A stretch of 64,000 bases of DNA from Citricoccus sp. CH26A (GCF_000224415.1 NZ_AFXQ01000010.1:46475-110474); one strand, 5' to 3'. Positions 1-9,522 are shown, numbered from the stretch's first letter. Numbers and translations: made by a program. The notes: generated from the sequence alone by a model not told the origin.

Positions 1-345
1 CGGCTGGCCGACACCCAGCCTCACGCCCCGGCCGAACAGCACCGTCCCGCCCTCGAGCGCGCCCTGCTCGGGGACCGCGGGGGAGTGCACGTGCTGGCCG
101 CGGCCGGCATCGACCGGACCACCGTCGCCCAGCAGCTCGCAGGGACCGGGCCCGCCCAAACCGAGGCCGATGAGGTGCGGGCCGCGGAGCAGGCCCTGAT
201 GCTGGCCGTGCAGGCCCGCCGCCGTGCCGAACGGGATGAGGACTATCGCGACCGGCAGCAGCGAGTGCTCACGGATAGGGCCGAGCAGCAGGCGCCCGAG
301 GCGCTCGCCTTCATCCCCCACCACCCGTCAGGTGAACACCGATGA
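1..345 (+). CDS. C-terminal end of an unrecognised protein (5' truncated by window edge)
   Basis: The reading frame is open from the first base to a TGA at 343-345, so the real start lies before the window. An internal GTG at 85 is in frame but has no obvious ribosome site. The visible 114 residues are charged and Ala/Arg/Glu-rich, probably helical, with a stretch of many Arg and Glu residues. I recognise no domain. The gene ends about 75 bases before the end of the convergent acyltransferase gene. Confidence 0.45.
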   Translation, partial: RLADTQPHAPAEQHRPALERALLGDRGGVHVLAAAGIDRTTVAQQLAGTGPAQTEADEVRAAEQALMLAVQARRRAERDEDYRDRQQRVLTDRAEQQAPEALAFIPHHPSGEHR

Positions 346-420
346 GTGCCGAGGCCCTCGACCCGCGGACCGCGTAAATCTAGTCCGCGCGTAATCGCCC
401 GAGGAGCGGACGGAGACGTC

Positions 421-2706
421 CTAGCGGAAGAGCCGGGGGAATCGCTCGCGCATGTGCTCCTCGATCACCGGTGACATCGTCGCCGAGAAGGCGGGGGTGA
501 TGTGGCTGTTGTCATACCAGACGACGACATTGCCCACGACGGCGTCACACCGGGTTTTCCCCGCTCGTGCGTCGGGACACACGTGGTCGATGACGTCTAT
601 GGTCGTCGTCCCAGGGGGCAGGGGTAGGTTCTCCAGGGGGTTGTCAGCTCCCAGCTGTCCCACGGGCGGTCCGCACCGTGCCGAATCCTGTCCTTCGGCG
701 AGGCAGTCCGCGACCCGGTGGTCGTTTCGGGGCGTTCCGCGCAGCAACAGCAGGTCCGGTCCCGCAGAGGTGATCTGCTCCCACCGCCGTGGCGCGTCGG
801 GAAGGACCGTCTCGGGCTGGGAGGCGTACTTGACGGATCCCGGGGTGATCACGAGGTCGATGTCCCGGTCCGTCCCCAGCCAGTCGATGAAATTGTCCTG
901 CCACTCGAAGCACATCGTGTCATCGCTTTCGCGGCTGGACTCACCGAAGGGACAACCCGAGCGGTCCACTACGAGCAACTCCCAACCGTGGCGGGCGGCA
1001 AGGGGGCGGAAGGCCTCGGACCATTGACCTGCATGCGACCCGCCCGCCAACACCACGGTGGCCGAGGGCTTCTCCGGCGCGGCCGGGTCCTCGCACACGG
1101 AGATCTCGCTGGTCCCGGGATCATTGGTGCCGGGCTGTCGGCAGTCCCAGTCGTAGTAATCGGGACGCACATTGGGCAGCGCGTCCAGGGAGGGCACGTA
1201 GTCCGCGTCCTGTACGTCGTCGCCCGCGGTGAGCGATCCCCCCGGATGGGTCTGCCAGTCCCAATGGTCAGCACGGGGGATCTCCGTGGACGCCGGGGCC
1301 CTGGCGACGGTTGACACGGTCCCACCGGCCACCAGGATGACGATGGCGGTTCCGACCGACACGGTGTTCAGCCGGCGCCACCCATCCCCCCGGGCCCGGG
1401 CCTGCGCATTCTGCAGCGGGGTCTCGATGAAGCGGTGGGTCAGCCCCGCCAAGACGAGGGACAGCGCCAGGATGAAGGCGGCCCCCAACCATCCGACCGA
1501 TTGTCGGTCCCGGACCTCGAGGTAGTAGATGAGCAGGGGCCAGTGCCACAGGTAGAGGGCGTAGGCGCGGTCGCCGACCCAGGCGAAGGCCGGGGCGGAC
1601 AGGATCCGGCTGGCGGAGGCCCCCGGGTCGAGGTGGCCGCCCCGCGGCCCGGCCGAGGCCAGCACCAGGGTAAGTCCGAGCAACGGCCACAGGGACCAGA
1701 GCCCCGGGAACAGGCTGGCCCCGTCGAGTACGAAACCACAGGAGACGATCAGGACCACACCGAGCCATCCGGCCCAGAATCGCAGTCGCCTCGGGAGGGT
1801 CAGACCGGCGCCAAGCAGGCTGAGGAGGCCTCCGAACGCCAGCTCCCAGGCCCTGGTGGTGGATAGCAGGTACGCCTTGTCCTGGTTGAAACCGCCCACG
1901 TGGATCGCGTAGGACAGCGAAGCCACCAGGACCAGGCCGATGGCGACCGCCATGACGCGCACGGCCGGGATGCGAAGGCGCCTGGCCAGCGCCACGGCAG
2001 CGATCGCCACCAGGGGCCAGACGAGGTAGAACTGCCCCTGGACGGACAGCGACCAGAAGTGCTGGAACGGGGAGGTCTCCGGGCCGGCGGCACCGTAGGC
2101 CAATTGTGAGTTGATGAGTTCGATGTTCTCGAAGTACAGCAGCGAGGCCCTGGCCTCGGCCCACAGCTGGTCGTGACGGGTGGACGGCAGGACGGCTACT
2201 CCGATGGCCGTGACTGCCGCGACTACCGTGGCGGCAGGGACCAGGATGCGCCGGGCGAGACGGCCCAGGTATCGCAGTACGTCGATCCTGCCGTCGCGCT
2301 CGGCGGCCTCGCGCAGGAGCATCGCCGTGAAGAGATAGCCACTGACGGCCAGGAAGATGTCGATGCCACCGGAGACGCGGCCGTGGCCGAACAAGTGGAA
2401 CAGGACCACGCCGAGGATCGCGACCCCACGGACACCGTGGAGCTCCGTCCGGTAGTGCCGTTCCGGTACCCCACGGGCCACTCGGTCCTGGACGTCTGCC
2501 CTTCGTTGCCGGACCGTTGTCACCGTTGTAGTTCCCATCGCCGGTGAACGGTACCACGGAGCCTGAAGGATTCCGGGACCGCCCCGCCACCACGGTCCTT
2601 CCGTAGGGCCTTCCCGCGCGGCGGGCGGACGACGGATGGCTCCGGTGCGGGCGGCACCATCACCGGGCGGTCCAGTATCACCCATCACATCCGTCCCATC
2701 GGACAC
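421..2706 (-). CDS. Acyltransferase-3 / SGNH hydrolase fusion, surface O-acetylation (OafA/YrhL type)
   Basis: Integral membrane O-acyltransferase that would move acyl groups onto cell-surface glycans. The N-terminal half is a multi-spanning acyltransferase-3 domain opening with RGVAILGVVLFH, which contains the family's conserved His, followed by SGGIDIFLAVSGYLF. The C-terminal third (from about residue 550) is an extracytoplasmic SGNH domain with the nucleophile motif GGSHAGQW and the late block DNSHIT (about residue 730) supplying the catalytic His. The length of 761 residues fits OafA-like proteins. The GTG at 2706 is the longest start. An ATG at 2538 (residue 57) would remove a Pro/Gly-rich tail before the conserved domain and is equally possible. 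The substrate cannot be read from sequence. Confidence 0.85.
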   Translation of the reverse strand: MSDGTDVMGDTGPPGDGAARTGAIRRPPAAREGPTEGPWWRGGPGILQAPWYRSPAMGTTTVTTVRQRRADVQDRVARGVPERHYRTELHGVRGVAILGVVLFHLFGHGRVSGGIDIFLAVSGYLFTAMLLREAAERDGRIDVLRYLGRLARRILVPAATVVAAVTAIGVAVLPSTRHDQLWAEARASLLYFENIELINSQLAYGAAGPETSPFQHFWSLSVQGQFYLVWPLVAIAAVALARRLRIPAVRVMAVAIGLVLVASLSYAIHVGGFNQDKAYLLSTTRAWELAFGGLLSLLGAGLTLPRRLRFWAGWLGVVLIVSCGFVLDGASLFPGLWSLWPLLGLTLVLASAGPRGGHLDPGASASRILSAPAFAWVGDRAYALYLWHWPLLIYYLEVRDRQSVGWLGAAFILALSLVLAGLTHRFIETPLQNAQARARGDGWRRLNTVSVGTAIVILVAGGTVSTVARAPASTEIPRADHWDWQTHPGGSLTAGDDVQDADYVPSLDALPNVRPDYYDWDCRQPGTNDPGTSEISVCEDPAAPEKPSATVVLAGGSHAGQWSEAFRPLAARHGWELLVVDRSGCPFGESSRESDDTMCFEWQDNFIDWLGTDRDIDLVITPGSVKYASQPETVLPDAPRRWEQITSAGPDLLLLRGTPRNDHRVADCLAEGQDSARCGPPVGQLGADNPLENLPLPPGTTTIDVIDHVCPDARAGKTRCDAVVGNVVVWYDNSHITPAFSATMSPVIEEHMRERFPRLFR

Positions 2707-3062
2707 GCCGGAGGTGAGAGGTGCATCACGTTCTCGGGGGTCGTAGCCCGTGACCGGAGCCGCACCGGCCCCCTCTCACGGGGAACGTCGGCAGCCCCGG
2801 CGCCGGCAGGCACAAGAGGACTGTTGTGGGCTTGACTAGGCATGACCCGGGATGGGCCCTCGTCAGGCCGGTCCCGTCCTTCGCGTCGCGCCGACCTCGA
2901 CCCCGGCAGCCGGCAGCGTGCCGTCCTCCCGGAACCCGGGACTCGGGAGGGTCCGTCACCACCCGAAACCCGCAGCCCCCCGTCCCCAGAGTGCATACGG
3001 CAATGGGGGGAAGTCAGAGGGCTGTTCCCCTGTGCCTGAAACGGACGACAAAAGGAATCAGC
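2707..3062. other. 356-base intergenic region between divergent genes
   Basis: No convincing gene is visible. It lies between the divergent acyltransferase and esterase genes and should hold both promoters, although I cannot pick clear -10/-35 pairs. A 7-bp stem (CCTCCCG...CGGGAGG) sits at 2925-2950. The open frame continuing upstream of the esterase through this region looks non-coding, because the signal peptide starts at 3063. Confidence 0.4.
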
Positions 3063-3983
3063 ATGACCCGAGTCACTCGCACCGCATCCTCGACCACTGA
3101 CAGGCGCCGCGCGTCCCTGTCCCGCACCCTGGCCGGCGTACTGGCCGCGCTCACGCTCACGGCGGCTACCGCGGTACCGTCGGCCGCTGCACCCGTCACC
3201 GCGCCGGCCGTCCAGCCCACGGCCATCAGCGCCTCGACCCCGGGTGGCCTGGCGGCGAATCCCACGGGAGGCTCCGGGGGCAAGTTCCAGGACATCAGGT
3301 CCCTCAGCTACAGCAACGGGGCGGTCAGTTCCCAATATCATCTGTACGCCGACCACCTCAAGGGTTCGAAGCCGCACGGCATCATCATCCACCTGCACGG
3401 TGACGGTGGCTTCGAATACAACCAGCCCCAGTGGTCCACCATCCCGGCCTACGAGAAGCTGGCCGTGAAGCACAACCTGATGCTCGTCGTCCCGCGCACC
3501 CCGGACCAGGCCACGAAGACCTGGTGGCGGAAGGACACCTCCGGCAAGTACGCTGCCGATCTGCTCCGGAACCTGGGCAAGAAGTACAACCTGGACAAGA
3601 ATCGGGTGTACTGGACGGGGTACTCCGGTGGCGCGGACACCGTCGCCCGCCAGGTGGTGAACTCGCACTCGGCCGGGTGGACCGGCGGGGCGGCGGTCAT
3701 GGTGGGCGGAGGCGGGATCTACGGGCAGAGCAAGCCGTTGCGTCCCATCTCCTCGGCCCTGAAGAAGAACTTCGAGATGCACTGGGTGGCCGGTGCCGAC
3801 GACACCCCGGCCGCCGGTGGAGCATCTGGCAGCTATGACGCCGTGGGCGCGGCCAAGCTCGGCCGCGCGTTCTACAAGGGGCAGGGCCTGAAGACCCAGT
3901 TGCTCATCAAGCCCGGCATGGACCATTGGGAGATCGCGCCCTCCGGTCCCACCAAGCTCGGCGTCATCCTGGCCCGGCGGTAA
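3063..3983 (+). CDS. Secreted alpha/beta-hydrolase, probable esterase
   Basis: The 306-residue protein begins with a long signal peptide: a twin-Arg-like basic stretch (DRRR), a hydrophobic core, and an Ala-rich cleavage region near residue 43. The mature part has an alpha/beta-hydrolase layout: IIIHLHGDGG (oxyanion region), the nucleophile elbow GYSGGAD with Ser188, an acid candidate in AGADDTP, and the catalytic His in GMDHWEI near the end. This resembles PHB-depolymerase or feruloyl-esterase-like secreted hydrolases. I cannot name the substrate. The ATG at 3063 is preceded by AAAGGAATC. A strong terminator follows 50 bases after the stop, so the gene is probably monocistronic. Confidence 0.8.
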   Translation: MTRVTRTASSTTDRRRASLSRTLAGVLAALTLTAATAVPSAAAPVTAPAVQPTAISASTPGGLAANPTGGSGGKFQDIRSLSYSNGAVSSQYHLYADHLKGSKPHGIIIHLHGDGGFEYNQPQWSTIPAYEKLAVKHNLMLVVPRTPDQATKTWWRKDTSGKYAADLLRNLGKKYNLDKNRVYWTGYSGGADTVARQVVNSHSAGWTGGAAVMVGGGGIYGQSKPLRPISSALKKNFEMHWVAGADDTPAAGGASGSYDAVGAAKLGRAFYKGQGLKTQLLIKPGMDHWEIAPSGPTKLGVILARR

Positions 3984-4033
3984 GCTCCGACACCGACCAC
4001 ACACAGTCCACGGCAGCGCATCGGTGGCCGGCG

Positions 4034-4075
4034 ACGACGGCCGGGCGCCTCACACACGAGGCACCCGGCCGCCGT
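4034..4075 (+). terminator. Rho-independent-type hairpin after esterase gene
   Basis: A near-perfect inverted repeat: ACGACGGCCGGGCGCCTC, then a short ACACAC loop, then GAGGCACCCGGCCGCCGT. It lies 50 bases after the esterase stop. There is no T-run, as is usual in high-GC actinobacteria. The rest of the 3984-4343 gap (360 bases) shows no gene I can support. Confidence 0.7.
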
Positions 4076-4343
4076 CGAACCCGGGGAACCGCCCGCCGGA
4101 ACCGCATTCCCCTCGCTGGCGCCCACCACGCTGCGCCTGGTCATCAGTGTCGACCCGACTCGCCTCATGCGGGGCCGCGTGCACCGTCATCCCCGTCCGG
4201 ACACCGTGCAGACGCTCGACCACACGGTCCGGTACCCCCGATTGATCCCCTGTCCGCATCATGCGACCCCGCCCTTCCCGCAGCCCGGTCGTCCGTGGAC
4301 GGAACCGACCGCCGCGACGGCACGTCTGCGCATGTCCCGAGGT

Positions 4344-4829
4344 ATGAATCCCACGCATGCTCAGGACCTTCAGGAGCCCATCGCGCAGCACGACCAGGAC
4401 CGGGACGGCCTGCGCGGCGGGAACATCGAGACCTGGCAGGACATCACCGTCCAGTACCGCGTGGGCCACCGCGGAGAGGGCTCCCTCCTGATCGCCGTGG
4501 AGGACCTGCTGCTGGACCTGGGGGAGACCCTGGCCGCCCGGGCCGCCCGGGAGTCGAGGGCCGGACAGCAGGCCCTGGCCCGGCGGACCCTGCGGTTCGA
4601 GCGGTACGTGCACGAGCTGTACCGCTGTGCCGAGACTGACCCGCAGGCGCAGATGGCCGCGGCCGCCCTGGACCTCGGCGCGCCCCCGTGGCTGTTCGAG
4701 GGGGAGGACGGCGCCGCGTGGCGCCGGGAGGTCACCGCCCTGACCGACTACGCCGCCTGGGCCTGCGCGCCGTGCGGAGGGGACCACGGCCCGGACGGAC
4801 CCCGCGGCGTGCCGGCACGCCTGGACTGA
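4344..4829 (+). CDS. Hypothetical protein of 161 residues
   Basis: I do not recognise this protein. The coding frame is plausible from the ATG at 4344 (another in-frame ATG lies at 4332, and neither has a strong ribosome site). The protein is acidic and helical: a Gln/Asp-rich start, then a leucine-rich amphipathic stretch (AVEDLLLDLGETLAARAA), an Arg-rich segment, and a C-terminal block with two Cys (ACAPCGGDHG). There is no signal peptide or membrane segment. It ends 84 bases before tsaD on the same strand. Its composition matches its neighbours, so there is no sign of recent transfer. Confidence 0.55.
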   Translation: MNPTHAQDLQEPIAQHDQDRDGLRGGNIETWQDITVQYRVGHRGEGSLLIAVEDLLLDLGETLAARAARESRAGQQALARRTLRFERYVHELYRCAETDPQAQMAAAALDLGAPPWLFEGEDGAAWRREVTALTDYAAWACAPCGGDHGPDGPRGVPARLD

Positions 4830-4865
4830 CCCCGGACGCCCCGGACGCCCGGGACGCCCGGGACG
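4830..4865. repeat. 9-base tandem repeat, four units
   Basis: Four consecutive 9-base units, two of CCCCGGACG and two of CCCGGGACG, start at the stop codon of the preceding gene and run toward the tsaD promoter. Each unit partly self-pairs (CCCGGG). It is short and may vary in copy number by slippage. Confidence 0.75.
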
Positions 4866-4913
4866 CCGGCGGGTGGCCGGTGCCGCCCGCCGGGGCTTCC
4901 TAGAATGGTGTGC

Positions 4914-6086
4914 ATGCCTGCGGCCACTGACACCCCCACCGCCCCGCTCGTGCTCGGCATCGAGTCCTCCTGCGACGAGACGGGATTCGGGATCGTGCGC
5001 GGGACCGAGCTGCTGGCCAACGCCGTGGCGTCCTCGATGGAGGAACACGTGCGCTTCGGCGGGGTCATCCCGGAGATCGCCGCGCGCGCCCACCTCGAGG
5101 AGTTCATCCCCACGCTGCAGCAGGCCCTGGACACCGCCGGGGTCACGCTGCAGGACCTCGACGCGATCGCCGTGACCTCGGGCCCCGGACTGGCCGGGGC
5201 GCTCATGGTCGGCGTCGCCGGCGCCAAGGCCCTGGCCCTGGCCACGGACACCCCGCTCTACGGCATCAACCACCTGGTCGCACACGTCGGCGTCGGGGTG
5301 CTGGACGAGGTGACCGGCGCGGAGCCGGAGGCCGTCTCCGGGACCGGACCGGCCGTCGTCGTGGGGTCCGGCGGGAGCGGGGACCGTCCGCTGTCGGAGC
5401 ACCTCGGCGCGCTGCTGGTCTCCGGCGGGCACACCGAGATCCTGCGGGTCAACCGGCTGACCACGGACGTGGAACTGCTCGGCTCGACCATCGACGACGC
5501 CGCCGGCGAGGCCTACGACAAGGTCGCCCGGCTGCTCGGGGCCGGCTACCCCGGCGGGCCCGTGATCGACCGGCTCGCCCGCCAGGGCAACCCCACCGCC
5601 TTCCGGTTCCCCCGCGGGCTGAGCGCCCCGAAGTTCGTGGGCACCGCGCAGGAGCCCGGAAAGCACCGGCACGACTGGTCCTTCTCCGGGCTGAAGACCG
5701 CCGTGGCCCGGTGCGTGGAGCAGTTCGAGGCCGCTGGCGTGCCGGACGAGCAGATCCCGACGGCGGACATCGCCGCGTCCTTCCAGGAGGCGGTCGCGGA
5801 CGTGATCACCGCCAAGGCGGTTCGGGCCTGCACCGAGCACGGGATCGAACACCTGCTGCTCGGCGGCGGCGTCGCGGCGAACTCCCGCCTGCGTGAGCTG
5901 CTGGCCGAGCGGTGCGCGGCGGCCGGCATCGGGCTGACCGTCCCGCCGCCGCGGCTGTGCACGGACAACGGCGCCATGGTCGCGGCCCTCGGCGCACAAC
6001 TGGTGATGGACGGGGTGGCGCCGTCCGGACTGGGCTTCGCCGCGGACCCGGGCCAACCGGTGGGGGAGATCTCCCTCGGGGCGTGA
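4914..6086 (+). CDS. tsaD: tRNA N6-adenosine threonylcarbamoyltransferase TsaD
   Basis: Transfers threonylcarbamoyl from TC-AMP to A37 of ANN-decoding tRNAs, working with TsaB and TsaE in the cytoplasm. The sequence shows the family opening [11 protein letters not shown], the block [15 protein letters not shown], the metal-binding INHLVAH (His120 and His124), the phosphate-loop region SGGHTEIL, and the late [13 protein letters not shown]. The length of about 390 residues is normal. I chose the ATG at 4914 rather than 4905 because a TAGAAT box at 4901-4906 ends seven bases before it, as expected for a leaderless transcript. An insertion rich in Gly/Val/Glu near residues 130-160 is not part of the core. 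tsaB and rimI, often adjacent, are not here. Confidence 0.95.
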   Translation: MPAATDTPTAPLVLGIESSCDETGFGIVRGTELLANAVASSMEEHVRFGGVIPEIAARAHLEEFIPTLQQALDTAGVTLQDLDAIAVTSGPGLAGALMVGVAGAKALALATDTPLYGINHLVAHVGVGVLDEVTGAEPEAVSGTGPAVVVGSGGSGDRPLSEHLGALLVSGGHTEILRVNRLTTDVELLGSTIDDAAGEAYDKVARLLGAGYPGGPVIDRLARQGNPTAFRFPRGLSAPKFVGTAQEPGKHRHDWSFSGLKTAVARCVEQFEAAGVPDEQIPTADIAASFQEAVADVITAKAVRACTEHGIEHLLLGGGVAANSRLRELLAERCAAAGIGLTVPPPRLCTDNGAMVAALGAQLVMDGVAPSGLGFAADPGQPVGEISLGA

Positions 6087-6125
6087 GGGCCGCCCGTACC
6101 CCGCCCGCCGGAACTGCTGCCCGCC

Positions 6126-6216
6126 GGAGTTACGATCACGCTCGACGGTGGGACACGCCGGGCCGATCACTGTCGAGCGTGATCGTAACTCCGCGGTCGT
6201 CGTGACTCCGCGGTCG
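6126..6216. repeat. Long inverted repeat between convergent genes (terminator or REP-like element)
   Basis: Arms at 6126-6150 and 6168-6192 pair over 24 of 25 bases around a 17-base loop. The left arm begins GGAGTTACGATCACGCTCGA. The right arm is followed by a 12-base direct repeat, ACTCCGCGGTCG, at 6188-6199 and 6205-6216. It sits between the ends of tsaD and the convergent ligase gene. It is richer in A/T than its surroundings and longer than most terminators here, so it may be a dispersed palindrome. Confidence 0.7.
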
Positions 6217-6232
6217 CCGGAACCGCGCGAGC

Positions 6233-7456
6233 TCAGGCCCCGATGGAGGCCCGCGTCCGGGCCACCGCGTCGGCGACGACGGCGCGGAGGGGAGCATGGA
6301 GATCATGCCCGGTCAGCGGCGTGGACGCGGGCAGGCCGGCGGACTCCATCTGCTCCACCGTCATGGCGTGCGCCGCGTGGGCCGCGATCCGGCGCTGGCG
6401 GGCCGGGGTGCCGCCGTCGCGCAGCAGGTGTTCCACGGAGGCCAGTTCCGCGGCGCACCCCAGCCGCTCGGCCACCGGCGCCAGGCGAACCAGCTCGGCG
6501 CGCAGGTGGTCGGTCACGAGCAGCTCGTCCCCGGCGGCGTTGAGGATGATGATGGCGTCCAGCCCGTAGCGGGCGGCGCGCCACTTGTTCTCCTGCACGT
6601 GCCACGGGGGCATGGTGGGGATGGTGCCGCCGGCGTCGAGGATGTCCGAGAAGTCCTGCACCAGGCACTGCGTCAGGGCGGCGATCGGGGCGATCTCCTC
6701 GAGCGTGGCCACGCCGTCACAGACCCGCATCTCGACCGTGCCCAGCCGGGGCACGGCGCGCACGTCCCAGCGGCACTCGGTGACGTCGTCGATCACGCCG
6801 GTGTGCGTCAGGTCCGCCACGCACCGCTCGAACCCGGCCCAGTCCGCGAACTGGAACGGCAGGCCAGCGGTGGGCAGCTGCTGGAACATCAGGGTGCGCT
6901 GGGACTGGTAGCCGGTGTCCACGCCGGCCCAGAACGGGCTCGAGGCGGACAGCGCCAGGAAGTGCGGGACGTAGTTGACCAGGCCGTCCACCACGGGCAT
7001 CGCCTTGGTCACGTCGTCCAGGCCCACGTGCACGTGCACCCCGTAGATCAGCATCTGCCGGCCCCACCACTGGGTGCGGTCGATCAGCTTGCCGTAGCGG
7101 TCCGCCGGGGTCACGGGTTCGTCCGTGGGCTGGGCGAAGGGGTGGGAGCCCTGGCAGTACAGCTCCACGCCCATCGGTTCCGTCACCTCGCGCAGCTTCC
7201 GCGCGTACTCCCGCAACTGGCCCACGGCCTCATCCACCGTGGTGCACACGTCCGTCACCAGCTCCACGGTGTTCAGCAGCAGCTCTGGCTTGATGTGCGG
7301 GTGCTCCTGGCCCAGGTGCAGTCCCGCCTGGTCCGCGACGCCGGCCAGCACCTCCTCGGCGACCGGCCGCAGGGTGCCGTCGTGGGCGTCGACGAGCGCG
7401 AGCTCCCACTCCACGCCGAGGGTCGACTGCGCGGAGCGTGCGAAGGGCAGGTGCAT
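6233..7456 (-). CDS. YbdK-type carboxylate-amine ligase (glutamate-cysteine ligase 2 family)
   Basis: An ATP-grasp-like GCS2-family enzyme that joins an amino group to the gamma-carboxylate of glutamate; YbdK has weak glutamate-cysteine ligase activity. Recognisable blocks are TLGVEWELALVD at the N-terminus, PELLLNTVELVTD, the metal/ATP region YGVHVHVGLDD, and SPFWAGVDTGYQSQRTLMFQ. The length of 407 residues is slightly above the usual 370. The ATG at 7456 opens MHLPFARS. The gene is convergent with tsaD, with a long palindrome between them, and is divergent from the GH3 gene. The in vivo substrate is not known from sequence. Actinobacteria make mycothiol rather than glutathione, so the name glutamate-cysteine ligase should be used with care. 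Confidence 0.85.
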   Translation of the reverse strand: MHLPFARSAQSTLGVEWELALVDAHDGTLRPVAEEVLAGVADQAGLHLGQEHPHIKPELLLNTVELVTDVCTTVDEAVGQLREYARKLREVTEPMGVELYCQGSHPFAQPTDEPVTPADRYGKLIDRTQWWGRQMLIYGVHVHVGLDDVTKAMPVVDGLVNYVPHFLALSASSPFWAGVDTGYQSQRTLMFQQLPTAGLPFQFADWAGFERCVADLTHTGVIDDVTECRWDVRAVPRLGTVEMRVCDGVATLEEIAPIAALTQCLVQDFSDILDAGGTIPTMPPWHVQENKWRAARYGLDAIIILNAAGDELLVTDHLRAELVRLAPVAERLGCAAELASVEHLLRDGGTPARQRRIAAHAAHAMTVEQMESAGLPASTPLTGHDLHAPLRAVVADAVARTRASIGA

Positions 7457-7562
7457 GGTGGTTCCTGTCAGGTGCTGACGGCGGGGCAGTAGTCATCCTA
7501 GGGGCGGGCGCAGGGGTTCCGGTCATCACCGGTCACCGGCCCGGGATCCCTAGCATGGAGGG

Positions 7563-9416
7563 GTGATCACCGCACCGCAGCCCCCGACCGCCCCACGACT
7601 GCCCGCACGGATCCGGGGCCCGCGCGCCCTGGCCGTGGCCGGCGTCGTCCTGCTCGCCGTCACGGCGTGCACCACCACCCCGCCGGGTGGCGGACCGGAC
7701 GAGCCCGGACCGGACGGGACGGGGACGACGCCCCCGGGGGACGCGGCGACGGCCGAGCCGGAGCAGAGCGCGCTGCAGGTGGCTCTGGGCGGTCCCGATC
7801 CGGACCTCGAGGAGGCGGCCGCCGAGGCGGTGGCCGGCATGAGCGTGGAGGACCAGGCCGGGCAGGTCCTGGTCGGCCAGCTGGGCGCGGCGGGGACGGA
7901 CCCGGCTTCCCTCCGGGACCTGCACCTCGGCGGGGTGATCGTCATGGGCGACGCCGTGCCGATGGCCGCCGACGGCACCCACGACGTGACGGCGCTCGCC
8001 GACCGGCTGGACGACACCCGGGAGGCCCTGAGCGAGGGGCGGGAGCACGGCGGCATCATCAGCGTGGACCAGGAGGGCGGACTGGTGGCGCGCGTCCAGG
8101 AACCCCTGGTCGAGTGGCCCACCCCCATGAGCTACGGTGCCGCGGCCGCCGGGCAGGCGGACGCCACCCGGCTCGCCCGGGACGGCCACGCCCTGATGGC
8201 CCGGGCCCTGGCGGAGCTGGGATTCACCGTGGACTTCGCGCCCAGCGTGGACGTGACCATCGGGGCCGAGGACCCCGCCATCGGCGCCCGCTCCTTCTCC
8301 GCCGACCCGCAGGTGGTGGCCGACCTCGGCGCCGCCGCCAGCGCCGGCCTGCTGGGCGCCGGGATGCTGCCGGCGCCCAAGCACTTCCCGGGCCATGGCT
8401 CCGTCACGGACGACTCGCACGTGACCGCCCCAATCCAAGACGCCGCCGTGGCGGACCTGGACCAGCGCGACTGGCTGCCCTTCCGCGAGCTGGTCTCCGG
8501 CGGGCAGTACACGCCGATGGTCATGATGGGGCACGTCATCGTCCCGGAGCTGGAACCGGACGTGCCGTCGTCGGTGTCCGCACCCGCCTACGAGGCGCTC
8601 CGCGGGCTCGGGGCGAGCCCGGACGGCACCGGGGCCGGCGCGGGGGAGGGGTACGACGGCGTCGTGGTCACCGACGCGCTCAACATGGGCGCGCTCGTGG
8701 AACGGTACGGCGCGAACGAAGCACCCGTGCGGGCGCTCGCGGCCGGGGCCGACCTGCTGCTGATGCCCTCCTCGGTGCCGGGGGCACGGGACGCGATCGT
8801 CGAGGCGGTGCAGTCCGGCGCGGTGCCGCGGGACCGGCTCGAGGAGGCGGCGCGGCGCGTGGTGACGATGCTGATGTGGCGGGACGGGCTGGTCCGGGAG
8901 CTCGAGGAGGCCACGCCCGAGGAGCTCTCCGCGGTGGGGTCACCGGACGGGGCAGACACGGACGGGACTGTCTCGGGCGGGGCCGAGACGGACGAGGCCA
9001 GGGCAGAGGCGGCCCAGACGTCCCGGGCGGTCTCCGCCGCGGCGGTCACGGTGGTCGAGGGCACGTGCGGCGAGGCTCTCGTCGGGGACTCGCTGCAGGT
9101 CACCGGCGGAGACGCCAGGGACCGCGCGCGACTGACGGAGGCCGCCCGGGCCGCGGGACTGACGGTGGGCTCGGGGCCCGTGGTGAACCTGGTGGGCACG
9201 GCGCGCGGCGCGGGGCAGGGGGACGTGGTGGTCGCCCTGGACGCGCCCTTCGGCCTGGCATCCTCCGCAGCGCCGGACGACGGGGCGCTGATCGCCCTCT
9301 ACGGCCGCACTCCCGGGGCCTTCGAGGCACTCGTGGACGTGCTCACCGGTGCGGTCGAGGCCCCCGGGGCGCTGCCCGTGGACGTGGGGGAGTGGCCGGC
9401 CGGGACGGGGTGCTGA
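7563..9416 (+). CDS. Lipoprotein glycoside hydrolase family 3, NagZ-like beta-N-acetylhexosaminidase
   Basis: Probably removes terminal N-acetylglucosamine from peptidoglycan fragments outside the membrane. The GTG start gives an Arg-rich N-region, a hydrophobic core and a lipobox ending AVTAC (Cys36), so the protein should be lipid-anchored. The GH3 core carries the NagZ signature KHFPGHG (residues 273-279) followed by DDSH, and the nucleophile Asp371 in VVTDALNMGAL. The last 200 residues form an acidic, Ala/Gly-rich extension not needed for catalysis. At 617 residues it is far longer than E. coli NagZ. A TAGCAT box at 7551-7556 lies six bases before the GTG, and GGAGG also overlaps this spacer, so either leaderless or ordinary initiation is possible. 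Confidence 0.85.
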   Translation: MITAPQPPTAPRLPARIRGPRALAVAGVVLLAVTACTTTPPGGGPDEPGPDGTGTTPPGDAATAEPEQSALQVALGGPDPDLEEAAAEAVAGMSVEDQAGQVLVGQLGAAGTDPASLRDLHLGGVIVMGDAVPMAADGTHDVTALADRLDDTREALSEGREHGGIISVDQEGGLVARVQEPLVEWPTPMSYGAAAAGQADATRLARDGHALMARALAELGFTVDFAPSVDVTIGAEDPAIGARSFSADPQVVADLGAAASAGLLGAGMLPAPKHFPGHGSVTDDSHVTAPIQDAAVADLDQRDWLPFRELVSGGQYTPMVMMGHVIVPELEPDVPSSVSAPAYEALRGLGASPDGTGAGAGEGYDGVVVTDALNMGALVERYGANEAPVRALAAGADLLLMPSSVPGARDAIVEAVQSGAVPRDRLEEAARRVVTMLMWRDGLVRELEEATPEELSAVGSPDGADTDGTVSGGAETDEARAEAAQTSRAVSAAAVTVVEGTCGEALVGDSLQVTGGDARDRARLTEAARAAGLTVGSGPVVNLVGTARGAGQGDVVVALDAPFGLASSAAPDDGALIALYGRTPGAFEALVDVLTGAVEAPGALPVDVGEWPAGTGC

Positions 9417-9503
9417 GGCGGGCTGCGAACTGCCGGTCACGTCAGCGCGCCTATGATCTGCGACACATTTGTGAATAACGGCCTGTCCGAGTGATCTATT
9501 CGT

Positions 9504-9522
9504 CTAAGGTAAGCCTTACCAA
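9504..9522 (+). promoter_or_regulatory. Iron box (DtxR/IdeR operator) upstream of siderophore transporter
   Basis: The 19-mer TAAGGTAAGCCTTACCAAA fits the DtxR/IdeR consensus TWAGGTWAGSCTWACCTWA at nearly every position and is palindromic. It lies 53 bases before the lipoprotein start at 9575, so iron-bound repressor would block the whole ABC operon. Confidence 0.88.

Noticed and set aside
342..377. 11-codon frame overlapping the stop of the first partial gene (ATGA overlap)
   Set aside because: Too short, no recognisable content; chance is the simplest explanation.
2826..3062. Upstream extension of the secreted esterase frame
   Set aside because: It would bury the signal peptide; a ribosome site precedes the ATG at 3063.
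4050..6170. 706-codon minus-strand frame across tsaD
   Set aside because: An antisense shadow of high-GC coding DNA; low-complexity Gly/Arg/Gln translation, and tsaD on the plus strand is certain.
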